Made by a program: the position numbers and the translations under genes. A model generated the notes under the pieces. It worked only from the letters and a program-made list of their open reading frames with translations, ran no database searches and was not told the origin of the DNA. A stretch of 48,406 bases of DNA from the NCBI GenBank assembly GCA_009691915.1, contig SIAD01000014.1, positions 1-48,406 on the forward strand, given 5' to 3'. The stretch is from Phycisphaerales bacterium (GTDB taxonomy: Bacteria; Planctomycetota; Phycisphaerae; Phycisphaerales; SM1A02). Positions 6,767 through 15,053 of this stretch are shown in pieces. How positions within the stretch are numbered: the first letter of the stretch is position 1; each line of letters opens with the position of its first letter.

Positions 6767-8749
6767 TCAGAGTCCGTAGGTCGTGCAGAGCTTCAGCACC
6801 TTCGGTTGATCGGGAAGTGAGTTCATCGAGGCTCGGAAGGCGCGCCGCGCCTCGGCGGCGGCCTCGCCGTCACGCTTGTCCGAGGCGAGCCAGCGATTGA
6901 GCGCGTTGACGCCGATCCCATTCCAGGCCGGCCAGTACTTCGGGTCGAGTACCACCGCCTGCCGGTACGCCGCACTCGACAACTCATAGTTTCCCGCACG
7001 GAACTCCGCCCATCCGAGGCGCTCGAAAGTCTCCGGTCCCGACGCCAACTTGGTGAGCGCGACCGCGGTGTTCACGGCCTCTGGGTACCGTCGGTCAGCA
7101 ACATAGGCGTTCACGAGATTCATCAGGAGCTGGGGCGTGGGCGTCATCAACTCGCTGGCGGTCTGATACCGCGCGATCGCGTCAGCCGCGCGACCGAGTC
7201 GCTCGTAGGCCACCCCGAGATTGACATGCGCCGCGGCGTTCTTCGGTGACAACTCAACAGCGCGCTCCCCGTACCTCGAGGCCGCACGGGCATCGCCCAG
7301 CGAGAGGTACGCCGTCGCCATATTCAGATTGACTTCGGCACTCTTTGGATTCGCGGCGAGTGCCCGCTGGTATGCGCCGATCGACTCTGCCGCGCGGCCG
7401 AGCATCTGCAGCGATCTCCCATGCCCATACTGCGCCCCGTAGGCGGCAGGATCGAGCTTTGCCGCACGACGGTAGTTCGGCTCGGCGTCGCCGTATCGTC
7501 CCTGGGCGAACCTCACATCGCCAACCCCGACGAAAGCCTCGGGCAGAAGCGGATTCTTCGCTAGAAGGTCCTCAAAGAGCGCGAGCGCTTCGTCGTGGTA
7601 GCCGCGAAGCTGCAGAGTGCCGGCCGTCTCGAGCGCCGCGTTCTCCTCTACCGTTGGGTTCGCTGCAACGACTCGACGAGGTGTGGTATTGGGCGCCTGT
7701 GCCGCCCGCTTCGACTGGAAGATGGAGCATCCACCGACAGAACACGCTGTGATTGCGCCGAGTGCACACATGACCATCACCCAGACCGATGCGACGGCGC
7801 GTGCTCGAGTGCGAGTACGGCGCAACCGACGGATCGTCTCCAGCCGTTGGATATTGGCAAGATCCCACGGCGAGCCGTTACAGAGCCCGTCTTTTGGTGT
7901 CTCAAGGATCATGGGGACGCCGCACAACTCACGGCGTGAGAGAATAGCCGCGAAACAGGCGTCCCCGCAGATCCCCTGCCCGATATGCGTGTGAATGTCC
8001 TTTCGTGACGCCACCGCCCCAACCGAGTCGTTGACATGAACGACGCGCAACGACTCGATCCCGCACCGCTCGTCGAACTCGTCAAGAACGCCCTTGGCGA
8101 GCCGTGGAGTCGACATGTCGTAGCCCGCAGCGACGATGTGGCATGTGTCGAGGCAGATGGCGACGCGCTCCGGCTGCGCCACCATCGACCGGATCGTGGC
8201 TAGGTGGGAGAAGTCGTAGCCGAGGTTGGTCCCACTCCCTGTAGTCGTCTCGAGGCAGGATATGACCGCATATCCGGGCAGACTCCGGTGCAATTCGTCA
8301 AGCGAACGGGCGATCCGGCGCAATCCAAGGAGCTCATCCTTCGATGGTGCCGCGCCCAGGCGGTTGGGCTCGCGCGGCGTGCGCGAAACTCCCAGGTGAG
8401 CGCCCGGATGGAGGACGCACGCCCCGATTCCCAGCGTCTCGCAGCGCTCAAGCTCGTCGAGCTGACGGGTGATCGACCGGCGACGCGCCTCACGATCCGG
8501 CGACGCGAGATTCACGAGGTACGAGTTATGGCTCACGATTCTGGCGGCCGGGTCGGACCATCCCGTTGCCTTCACGGCGTGACGCCACGCCTTCGCTGCC
8601 TCCGCCGTGAGCGGCGGTGCCCTCCACTGCCGTTGATTCCTCGTGAACACCTGCAACGATCCGAGGCCGAGGCGCATCGCCTCCTCGAGAGCCCGGTGCA
8701 TCCCTCCGGCGATCGAGAGATGACTCCCGTACCGCGGTGTGGATTCCAT
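6767..8749 (-). CDS. nfo: Endonuclease IV continuous in frame with a TPR lipoprotein
   Basis: One uninterrupted 660-codon frame holds two proteins that are normally separate. Residues 1-308 are a full-length AP endonuclease IV with all zinc ligands: His74, His114, Glu167, Asp201, His204, His238, Asp251, His253 and Glu283. The signature CLDTCHIVAAGYD is intact. Residues 309-341 then read as a lipoprotein signal peptide: an Arg-rich start, a hydrophobic core at 319-335, and cysteines 336 and 341. Residues about 375-650 are roughly seven tetratricopeptide repeats. Either the cell makes a membrane-spanning fusion with the nuclease inside, or the TPR lipoprotein starts at an internal TTG (7825). 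The second reading seems more natural, but no stop codon separates the parts. Both halves are confident; the joined product is uncertain. Confidence 0.85.
   Translation of the reverse strand: MESTPRYGSHLSIAGGMHRALEEAMRLGLGSLQVFTRNQRQWRAPPLTAEAAKAWRHAVKATGWSDPAARIVSHNSYLVNLASPDREARRRSITRQLDELERCETLGIGACVLHPGAHLGVSRTPREPNRLGAAPSKDELLGLRRIARSLDELHRSLPGYAVISCLETTTGSGTNLGYDFSHLATIRSMVAQPERVAICLDTCHIVAAGYDMSTPRLAKGVLDEFDERCGIESLRVVHVNDSVGAVASRKDIHTHIGQGICGDACFAAILSRRELCGVPMILETPKDGLCNGSPWDLANIQRLETIRRLRRTRTRARAVASVWVMVMCALGAITACSVGGCSIFQSKRAAQAPNTTPRRVVAANPTVEENAALETAGTLQLRGYHDEALALFEDLLAKNPLLPEAFVGVGDVRFAQGRYGDAEPNYRRAAKLDPAAYGAQYGHGRSLQMLGRAAESIGAYQRALAANPKSAEVNLNMATAYLSLGDARAASRYGERAVELSPKNAAAHVNLGVAYERLGRAADAIARYQTASELMTPTPQLLMNLVNAYVADRRYPEAVNTAVALTKLASGPETFERLGWAEFRAGNYELSSAAYRQAVVLDPKYWPAWNGIGVNALNRWLASDKRDGEAAAEARRAFRASMNSLPDQPKVLKLCTTYGL
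7823..7842 (-). promoter_or_regulatory. Candidate internal ribosome binding site and TTG start for the TPR lipoprotein
   Basis: A TTG codon at 7825-7823 would start a 352-residue protein beginning MRRTRTRARA, followed by a hydrophobic core and a cysteine, the exact layout of a lipoprotein signal peptide. A GGAGA sequence lies about 11 bases upstream, slightly far but usable. It falls where the endonuclease IV fold should end. This supports separate initiation within the continuous frame but does not prove it. Confidence 0.35.
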
Positions 8750-8751
8750 TG

Positions 8752-9807
8752 TCAGACCATCCGTGCGCCAGCTCGACGGGCAGCGTCCACGATGCGCTGC
8801 GCGGTTCTCACGGCGGCGAAGCCTGCTTCGGCATCGACGAACGGATGTCCTCCGCCACGCACCGCGCCCAGAAAACTCTCGAGCTGCAGGCGCAGCGGCT
8901 CCCCAGCGGTGACGGCGAGAGGTTCGACCTTCACGAGTTCGAGGTAGTTGAGCGAGGAGAGATCCTCCCCCCGTCGGAACCGCTCACGGATCTCTGCGAG
9001 TTGCTGGGCATTTACCGCCTTGCGCACAACCGTCCCCCTGCGCTCTCCGAAGTCGGCCGAGACATAGGTGTCCTCGCTGATGATGCGGATTTTTCGCTCC
9101 GTTTTGAGCGCGAGGCGGCTGGCGGTGACATTCGCGGTGCACGACAACCCATCGTCCCCCGGCGGAAAGACGAGCCGCGCATTGCAGACATCCTCGGCCT
9201 CGCCCAGCACGCTGACGGCATTGGCGTAGATCTCCTGAGGTTCGCTGCCCATCAGCATGATGAGGACATCGAGGTCGTGGATCATCATGTCCAGGACGAC
9301 TCCGACATCGACCGATCGGAATGTCATAGGTGAAACCCGGTCGACTTCGACGAACCTCGGGCGCAGCCCGTCGATTGCGCGAATCGCCACCATGACCGGA
9401 TCGAAGCGGACTACATGGCCGACCTGCAGGATCGCGCTGCCGCGATGCGATGCCTCAGCTATGGCGCGCGCTTCCCCCGGATCGGGGGCGAGCGGTTTTT
9501 CTACCAGACAGTGAACACCCGCGGCCAGAAGCCGCTCGACGATCACACGGTGGGTGACGGTCGGTGTCGCCACGATGCATGCATCAACTCCTGCAGCCAG
9601 AAGTCCATCGACACTGTCGAACGCAGCGCATCCATACTGCGCGACCATCTCCGCGCGGCGGGTTTCATTGCCATCGACGACACCGACGAGATCCGCCCCG
9701 TCGACCTGCGTGCACAGCCGTGCGTGGTGGCGTCCCATCCGTCCCACGCCGATGACACCGAGTCTGGTCACCGCGGTTGCCGAGGATCGTTCCTGCCCTG
9801 GGATCAT
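8752..9807 (-). CDS. Gfo/Idh/MocA family NAD(P)-dependent oxidoreductase
   Basis: This is a 351-residue sugar-type dehydrogenase. The Rossmann nucleotide motif GVGRMG is at 20-25, the family EKP motif (LVEKPLA) puts its lysine at 104, and the second-domain catalytic region has DMMIHDLD with Asp173 and His177. Members oxidise or reduce sugars, nucleotide sugars or inositols; the closest feel is to UDP-N-acetylglucosamine 3-dehydrogenase-like proteins, but that is an impression. The ATG overlaps the upstream anti-sigma kinase stop as ATGA, so translation is coupled. The gene ends 2 bases before the endonuclease IV start. The substrate is unknown. Confidence 0.85.
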   Translation of the reverse strand: MIPGQERSSATAVTRLGVIGVGRMGRHHARLCTQVDGADLVGVVDGNETRRAEMVAQYGCAAFDSVDGLLAAGVDACIVATPTVTHRVIVERLLAAGVHCLVEKPLAPDPGEARAIAEASHRGSAILQVGHVVRFDPVMVAIRAIDGLRPRFVEVDRVSPMTFRSVDVGVVLDMMIHDLDVLIMLMGSEPQEIYANAVSVLGEAEDVCNARLVFPPGDDGLSCTANVTASRLALKTERKIRIISEDTYVSADFGERRGTVVRKAVNAQQLAEIRERFRRGEDLSSLNYLELVKVEPLAVTAGEPLRLQLESFLGAVRGGGHPFVDAEAGFAAVRTAQRIVDAARRAGARMV

Positions 9808-10232
9808 GAACGCGGGGGCTTTCGGTAGTGCATTTCGATGTGGTTCCCAGGCGCGTGATAGGTCGCGCCTGACATGTAGGTCCGAATCAGCATGATCCCA
9901 CGACCCGACGGGATCTCCAGGTTCTCATCCAGCGTCGGATCGGGAATCGCATCGGGGTCGAATCCTTCGCCCTGATCGGTCACATGAAATGTCGCAACTT
10001 CTGGGGTGACGACCCACCTGACTGTCAGGGACTTTCGCGGATCCTTCTGGTTTCCGTGATGGAATCCGTTCATGATCGCCTCTTCCAGCGAAAGGCGGAT
10101 ACCAAACCGGGCCTGTTCTGCGTAATTCAACTCGGCGAGTACCGCGTCGATCCGTCGCTGAATCGCCTCGATCGCCCGGCTCTCCTCGACGAGATCGATT
10201 GATCCTTCGCGATCACCCTGCGTGGTGGCCAT
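9804..10232 (-). CDS. Anti-sigma factor serine kinase, RsbW/SpoIIAB type
   Basis: This 142-residue GHKL ATPase domain protein is expected to bind a sigma factor or another partner and to phosphorylate its STAS antagonist. The N box LSLEEAIMNGFHHGN (47-61) contains Glu51 and Asn55, matching the catalytic Glu and Mg-binding Asn of SpoIIAB. DQGEGFDP (86-93) and SGRGIMLI (109-116) form the rest of the ATP pocket. It begins 18 bases after the STAS gene and has a good GGAGA 8 bases before the ATG. Its stop overlaps the oxidoreductase start. No sigma factor gene is nearby, so the target is unknown. Confidence 0.88.
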   Translation of the reverse strand: MATTQGDREGSIDLVEESRAIEAIQRRIDAVLAELNYAEQARFGIRLSLEEAIMNGFHHGNQKDPRKSLTVRWVVTPEVATFHVTDQGEGFDPDAIPDPTLDENLEIPSGRGIMLIRTYMSGATYHAPGNHIEMHYRKPPRS

Positions 10233-10240
10233 GATCGCGC

Positions 10241-10245
10241 TCTCC
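10241..10245 (-). promoter_or_regulatory. Shine-Dalgarno sequence of the RsbW-type gene
   Basis: GGAGA on the minus strand lies 8 bases before the ATG at 10232. It is one of the few clear ribosome binding sites in this window and fixes the start of the anti-sigma kinase. Confidence 0.6.
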
Positions 10246-10250
10246 GGGGT

Positions 10251-10616
10251 TCAACCTCGGCCGAACCCCTGCATCGCCTTCTCGGCGGTGTCAAAACTCT
10301 GAAAAAGCTTGTTCAGCTTCGTGATTACGAACACTTCATAGATCGATGGCTTGATGTTGGACAGGCGCAGTTGACCCCCCCGCTTCTTGATGAGGCTATT
10401 CACTGTGATAAGAGTGCCAAGCGCGGCCGACGACAGGTGCTCGACACCCTCAAAGCAGATGAGGACAAGGGGCGGTTTGGCCGATTCGATCGCACGGATC
10501 AGCTCGGAACTTATCTGGCGGATGCTCCCCTCATCGAGGATGTCACGGTCGGTGAACTCGACACGCATTACGCCGTTGATGTCGACGACGCGGATGCGGG
10601 AAGGTGCGGTGGTCAT
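10251..10616 (-). CDS. STAS-domain anti-sigma factor antagonist
   Basis: This 121-residue single STAS domain resembles SpoIIAA/RsbV. The phosphoacceptor loop reads EHLSSAALGTLI, with Ser62/Ser63 at the position of the phosphorylated serine. Flanking strands (PLVLICFEGV) and the helix after the loop fit the fold. In partner switching, the unphosphorylated form binds the RsbW-type kinase and releases its captive sigma factor. The kinase gene is immediately downstream, so the two form a cognate pair. The secretin gene upstream ends 55 bases away, so cotranscription with it is possible. The C-terminus (KLNKLFQSFDTAEKAMQGF) is standard for the family. Confidence 0.88.
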   Translation of the reverse strand: MTTAPSRIRVVDINGVMRVEFTDRDILDEGSIRQISSELIRAIESAKPPLVLICFEGVEHLSSAALGTLITVNSLIKKRGGQLRLSNIKPSIYEVFVITKLNKLFQSFDTAEKAMQGFGRG

Positions 10617-10671
10617 GATTCGCCGCCGAGGGTACCGCCAATCACACTTCGCGGCGGGACGGTCTGCGCGA

Positions 10672-13665
10672 TCAAAACCTTGCCGAGCCAGTACTCCCCA
10701 GACGATCCTGCAGCCCGGGGAAGAGAAGATCTTCCGCCTCCTGCTGGATGATGACCTCAGGACGGATGAGCAGGAGCGTTGTTGTCTCGGTCTTGCTGGT
10801 CACCGAGTTCGTGAAGAACCGGTTGACGAATGGAATCTTCGAGAGGACTGGGACACCGACTTCGATCTCCGTCTCATTGACTTCGCGCCGGCCGCCGAGC
10901 AGGATTGTTCCCTTGTCCGGGACGGACACCGAGGTGTTGATCTGCGTCACCGCAATCGTCGGCAGCTGGATCGTGGCCTGGAATGAACCCGCGCGGCCGA
11001 ATGCATCCCCGCCTCCGGCAGCTCCGCTGACCGTCTGGGCCTCGAACTTGATCAAAATGTTCTGCGCGAACTGCACCGTCATCGAGACATAGCGGCGATC
11101 GGCACTGGTCACCGCCTCGATGTCGAGAACGAAGCCGGTCCGAAGGTTCTGAATGATCGGCTGAAACGCGCCGGCCGCGTCGCCCGTCACCGCCTGCACA
11201 TTGGCGATATAGGACTGCGACTGACCGAAGCTGATCCAAGATCGCGACCCGTTGAACAGTGTCAGCCGTGGGGCGGTGAGGGTCATCGACCTCTGATCCG
11301 CCTGCGTCGCCTGCACGAGGAGATCGACCTGCACATCGTCGAGGTAGGTGAACCCGACGCTCAGCGCGGGGTTGGCCAGCGCGGCAGCACCGACGGTCCC
11401 CTTGATAGCGGCGCCAAGCAACTGAATCAGCGGAAGCCCTTCCTGCTGGACATTCACCGGGGAGACGCCATTGGAGTCATAAAGCCCGCCGTAACTCTCG
11501 CCGGAGCGCCGGACACCGACCGGGTTGTAGAAGCCGCCGTTGGTCGGCCCCGACTGCTGGTAGGTCAGGTTCGCTGCACCGGGTGCCGTCGGCGGCGCGA
11601 TCGCGGTTCCAGTCGATGTCTGGTTGGCGGACGGGAGCTGGGCAGAAGTCTGCCCAAGTCCGCTGAACACCACCGGGCTCTTCAATTGTCCGACTCGGTG
11701 ATCGGGGGTGGTCGACGCGGGGCCGGGGGGATTCTGGAAGAAGAAGTCGCGGAGCTGGAAGTTCGGATCCTGGTCGACCGCGTAGTCAAACATCCCGGGA
11801 TTCGTGTTGAAATACACATCGAAGTCAAAGGCGATCTGCTCGAACCACTCGACATCGACGCCGATGAGCCTGGACTCGATATTGATCTGAACCGCCCGGA
11901 CGGCGCGGAGCTGTGTGAGCAGGTTCATTATGTCGCGGTGGGTTCGCGGGGTCGCCGTGACAATGAGGTTGCCATTGAAGTCGTCCAGACGGCTCTCGGT
12001 CAGATCGCCCTTGTCCCAGAATGCCTCAGGGACGAGGTACTTGATGAGTTCCTTGAGCCCCTGAAGGATCCTGTCGCGCTGATCCTCGATCTCCATATCG
12101 CCGCCGTTTCCGAACAGCGACCCGCCGCCACCGCCGCCGCCGCCGCCACCTCCACTGCCGCCGCCTCCGCCGCCGAATCCGCCGCCACCGCCGCCCTGGC
12201 CGCCACCGCCGCCGCCACCGCCGCCCTGGCCGCCACCGCCGCCCTGGTTGAGTGCCGCATCGATGTTGAAGTTCGGCGCATTGTCGAAGTAGGGAACGAT
12301 GTAGAGGAGATCGCGGACGTCGTACACGATCGTCACGCGGCGAAGCGCGAGCGCCTCGGTCGATGAGACGACGATGATGCCGTCTTCGACGGTCCAGTCG
12401 CCGTGATTGGCCTGTGCGTCAGTCGGGTTGGAGGCATCCCCGGCGGAGGCCTCAAGCGTGAGGTCAAGTGCCTTGTCGCCTCGGATCTGCTGGAACACCA
12501 GGGTGACGGGCGAACTCTTGGTGATCCCCACCGTGTCGAGTGACTTCCAGTCGATGTAGAAGTCGAGGCCAGTGACCTCCTTTAGGTAGTTGAACACCTG
12601 CTCTGCCTCGGTCTCGTTGAAGTCGACCGCGATCCGTTCGCGCAGCTTGGCCATCACGGCCCGATCCACTTCGGTGTCGCAGAACCCAGCCGCTGATTCT
12701 CGCCTAGCCGAAATCTGTGGCCAATCCTCCGGGTAGGCGACTATCGCATCAAGGCTCCGGGGACCGGGGCCGCTCAGATTCACCTTGGGCGGAACGAATG
12801 ACGCCTGCGAATCCACAGACATCTCAGCGAAGGCGAAGGCCCTGCGACGCTGGAGCTCGGTGTATCGGCGGTACAGGATCCCAGACTCGATCACATCGCG
12901 CAGCGCGAGGGCCGCGGGGTTGTTGGGATCAATGAAGAGGATTTCCTGAACGACTTCTAGCGCCTCGGTGTACTTCAACTCCGACTGGAGCTGACGCACA
13001 CGCGCCATGTTCTCGTTGATCGTGCGCTGCCGTTGCTCGAGCTCCTGACGATTCTGCGCCGCGGCTGCACCCTTCTGATCCTGAGCCGAAAGTGCCTTGG
13101 CGCTGTCCGACGCGTCGGTCTGCGCCGCCGTGATCTTCTTCAGTTCAGCTGCGGCTCGTCCCAACCGCTCGTCGTAGTCGGCTGGAGAAAGCAGGCTGCG
13201 GCTGCGTGTGAGCGCGGCCTTCGCCTGCACGATGACTCGCTCCGCCCCGGCATAATCCCCTCGCGAAAACAGCTCGTCGGCACGGATGAGCGTGTTGTCG
13301 AATTCGACCTGGGCCTGCTCGCGCAGCACGGCGGCATCGCCAGTGACTGAGTCGATCGAACTCGCCTGATTCATTGATGCCTGTGCATCCGAGAGCCCCT
13401 TCCCGGCCTCGGCATCGCCGGGAAGCTGGGCCAGAATCGCCGCCCAGAGGTCGGCCGCTGCAGCCCACTGACTTCGAGACATCGCCTGACGCGCCTGCGA
13501 TCTCAGCAGCCCAACCGATGTGTCTGTCTCCGGAGCTGACGGCTCTGGTGCACCGGGGGCGGCGTCCTGCGGCGCGGCAGATTGCGCACTCATCGACGCG
13601 TGAAAGAGTCCCGAGGCCACGACAACGAGCACGCTCGTCATCGCCAGAGTGTTTTTGGAGGTCAT
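10672..13665 (-). CDS. TPR-containing secretin (GspD/PilQ superfamily) with long Gly-rich linker
   Basis: This is an outer-membrane secretin-like channel of 997 residues from the chosen ATG at 13665, where a signal peptide begins (MTSKNTLAMTSVLVVVASG). The frame is open to 13794, but that extension is not signal-like. The N-terminal third is Ala/Gln-rich with TPR-like helices, for example ALEVVQEILFIDPNNPAAL. A small N-domain precedes an almost pure Gly stretch (about 474-515). The C-terminal 250 residues are a secretin domain, with VPDKGTILLGG, VPVLSKIPFVNRFF and a closing TTTLLLIRPEVI motif. No assembly ATPase, platform protein or pseudopilin gene is in the window, so type II, type IV pilus and Tad use cannot be distinguished. 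Confidence 0.88.
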   Translation of the reverse strand: MTSKNTLAMTSVLVVVASGLFHASMSAQSAAPQDAAPGAPEPSAPETDTSVGLLRSQARQAMSRSQWAAAADLWAAILAQLPGDAEAGKGLSDAQASMNQASSIDSVTGDAAVLREQAQVEFDNTLIRADELFSRGDYAGAERVIVQAKAALTRSRSLLSPADYDERLGRAAAELKKITAAQTDASDSAKALSAQDQKGAAAAQNRQELEQRQRTINENMARVRQLQSELKYTEALEVVQEILFIDPNNPAALALRDVIESGILYRRYTELQRRRAFAFAEMSVDSQASFVPPKVNLSGPGPRSLDAIVAYPEDWPQISARRESAAGFCDTEVDRAVMAKLRERIAVDFNETEAEQVFNYLKEVTGLDFYIDWKSLDTVGITKSSPVTLVFQQIRGDKALDLTLEASAGDASNPTDAQANHGDWTVEDGIIVVSSTEALALRRVTIVYDVRDLLYIVPYFDNAPNFNIDAALNQGGGGGQGGGGGGGGGQGGGGGGFGGGGGGSGGGGGGGGGGGSLFGNGGDMEIEDQRDRILQGLKELIKYLVPEAFWDKGDLTESRLDDFNGNLIVTATPRTHRDIMNLLTQLRAVRAVQINIESRLIGVDVEWFEQIAFDFDVYFNTNPGMFDYAVDQDPNFQLRDFFFQNPPGPASTTPDHRVGQLKSPVVFSGLGQTSAQLPSANQTSTGTAIAPPTAPGAANLTYQQSGPTNGGFYNPVGVRRSGESYGGLYDSNGVSPVNVQQEGLPLIQLLGAAIKGTVGAAALANPALSVGFTYLDDVQVDLLVQATQADQRSMTLTAPRLTLFNGSRSWISFGQSQSYIANVQAVTGDAAGAFQPIIQNLRTGFVLDIEAVTSADRRYVSMTVQFAQNILIKFEAQTVSGAAGGGDAFGRAGSFQATIQLPTIAVTQINTSVSVPDKGTILLGGRREVNETEIEVGVPVLSKIPFVNRFFTNSVTSKTETTTLLLIRPEVIIQQEAEDLLFPGLQDRLGSTGSARF
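12121..12245 (-). repeat. Low-complexity GGN repeat encoding a Gly-rich linker in the secretin
   Basis: About 125 bases are almost entirely glycine codons with a few Gln, Phe and Ser codons, including repeated GGQGGGGG-type units. It sits between the N-terminal part and the secretin domain of the protein. Such tracts are prone to slippage, so length may vary between strains or be misassembled. Confidence 0.85.
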
Positions 13666-13788
13666 TGGGGTGAACCGCGAGATGCGAGCGTGGAGGCGAC
13701 CATGCCTTGTCGGATCAAGTCCGCCCGCCTGCCTGACGGGAGGAGGGAGACTAGGCGGCATCACCGACTGCCGCAAGCGAGGCGGGGC

Positions 13789-13794
13789 TATCAT
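13789..13794 (+). promoter_or_regulatory. Candidate -10 hexamer for carA
   Basis: TATCAT ends 8 bases before the carA ATG at 13803. No good -35 sequence and no Shine-Dalgarno sequence are seen in the 137-base divergent gap between carA and the secretin gene. If used, the carA transcript would be leaderless or nearly so. I found no attenuator or PyrR-type structure in this gap. Confidence 0.3.
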
Positions 13795-13802
13795 GGGCGA
13801 CC

Positions 13803-15053
13803 ATGCCCACTTCCACCGGTCATTCCGCGGCCGCGCAATCCCCGTGCCGTCTTGCCCTGGCTGACGGATCTATCTTCCACGGGATCGGTTTTGGCGCGAT
13901 CGCGGGCGATGAGGGAAGCGTGGGTGAGGTGGTCTTCAATACGGCCATGACCGGCTATCAGGAAGCACTCACCGACCCGAGTTACACCGGGCAGATTCTG
14001 ACGATGACCGCCTCACAGATGGGGAATTACGGGATCACCACTGACGACATCGAGAGCGCTCGCCCAACCGTCAGCGGGTTCGTCATCCGTGAACTCAGTC
14101 GAGTCTGGTCGAACCAGCGAGCTGTGGATGGCCTGTCGGAGTGGCTTGCGTACCACGGTGTTCCGGGAATTCACGAGCTCGACACTCGCGCGCTCGTCAG
14201 GCGACTTCGCACCACTGGATCAATGAACGGGATTCTCTGCGGGAATGGCGCGGTTCCCGACGCGGCACTGATTGAGCGCGCCCGCGGCGCCGTCGCGATG
14301 GCCGGCCAGGATCTCGCCAGTTCGGTGAGCCCGAAGTTCGCGGCCCAGTGGGATGAGACTCTGGGCGAGTGGGCGCCGCGAAGCGATCTCGGGATGCGAG
14401 TGGCAACGCGGATGCTGCGAGTCGCCGCTCTCGACTGCGGAGCCAAGCGCAACATCTACCGCAACCTTCGACAGCGAAACTGCCAGGTGCATGTGCTGCC
14501 GCATGACTCCACTCCAGCGGCAATCCGCGCGCTCAATCCCGACGGGCTGTTCATCTCCAACGGGCCCGGCGATCCTGCGGCGGTCGAGGCAACGGTGCAC
14601 ACCCTTCGGGAAATCGCGGGAGAGATTCCGACTTTCGGGATCTGCCTTGGCCACCAGCTTCTGGCGCTAGCGCTCGGAGCGAAGACCTACAAGCTCAAGT
14701 TCGGCCACCGCGGCTCTAACCAGCCGGTCCGTAATCTCCTGTCGGGGCGAGTGGAGATCACCAGCCAGAACCACGGATTCTGTGTCGAGGAGACATCGCT
14801 GGTGGCTGTCGGCGGTCTCCCGACGCACATCCACCTCAACGACCACACCATCGCCGGGTTCCGGCATGTGTCGAAACCGATCTTCAGCGTGCAGTACCAC
14901 CCCGAAGCATCGCCCGGACCTCACGACTCCGACTACCTCTTCGACTGCTTCATCGAAATGATGGAGACTCGGTTGCCGGTGTCAGCCGAGTCAATGGGCA
15001 GCGCCCAGACCCGAGCCGCGCTCATCGCCAAGGGCGAAGTCGCCGTGCGATGA
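13803..15053 (+). CDS. carA: Carbamoyl-phosphate synthase small subunit (glutamine amidotransferase)
   Basis: CarA hydrolyses glutamine and channels ammonia to CarB for carbamoyl phosphate, the precursor of pyrimidines and arginine. The 416-residue protein has the N-terminal CPSase small-chain domain (LALADGSIFHGIGFG onward) and a class I amidotransferase domain. Its triad is Cys281 in FGICLGHQ, His366 and Glu368 in YHPEASPGP. It is somewhat longer than usual because of about 14 extra N-terminal residues and a 30-residue C-terminal tail. The partner carB is about 27 kb away on the other strand. The carA stop codon overlaps the priA ATG, so the two genes are translationally coupled. Confidence 0.96.
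   Translation: MPTSTGHSAAAQSPCRLALADGSIFHGIGFGAIAGDEGSVGEVVFNTAMTGYQEALTDPSYTGQILTMTASQMGNYGITTDDIESARPTVSGFVIRELSRVWSNQRAVDGLSEWLAYHGVPGIHELDTRALVRRLRTTGSMNGILCGNGAVPDAALIERARGAVAMAGQDLASSVSPKFAAQWDETLGEWAPRSDLGMRVATRMLRVAALDCGAKRNIYRNLRQRNCQVHVLPHDSTPAAIRALNPDGLFISNGPGDPAAVEATVHTLREIAGEIPTFGICLGHQLLALALGAKTYKLKFGHRGSNQPVRNLLSGRVEITSQNHGFCVEETSLVAVGGLPTHIHLNDHTIAGFRHVSKPIFSVQYHPEASPGPHDSDYLFDCFIEMMETRLPVSAESMGSAQTRAALIAKGEVAVR

Noticed and set aside
6767-8749. Frameshift or sequencing error joining nfo and the TPR gene
   Set aside because: Both halves are in the same frame without any shift, so no indel is needed to explain the join; only a lost stop codon could, and that cannot be judged here.
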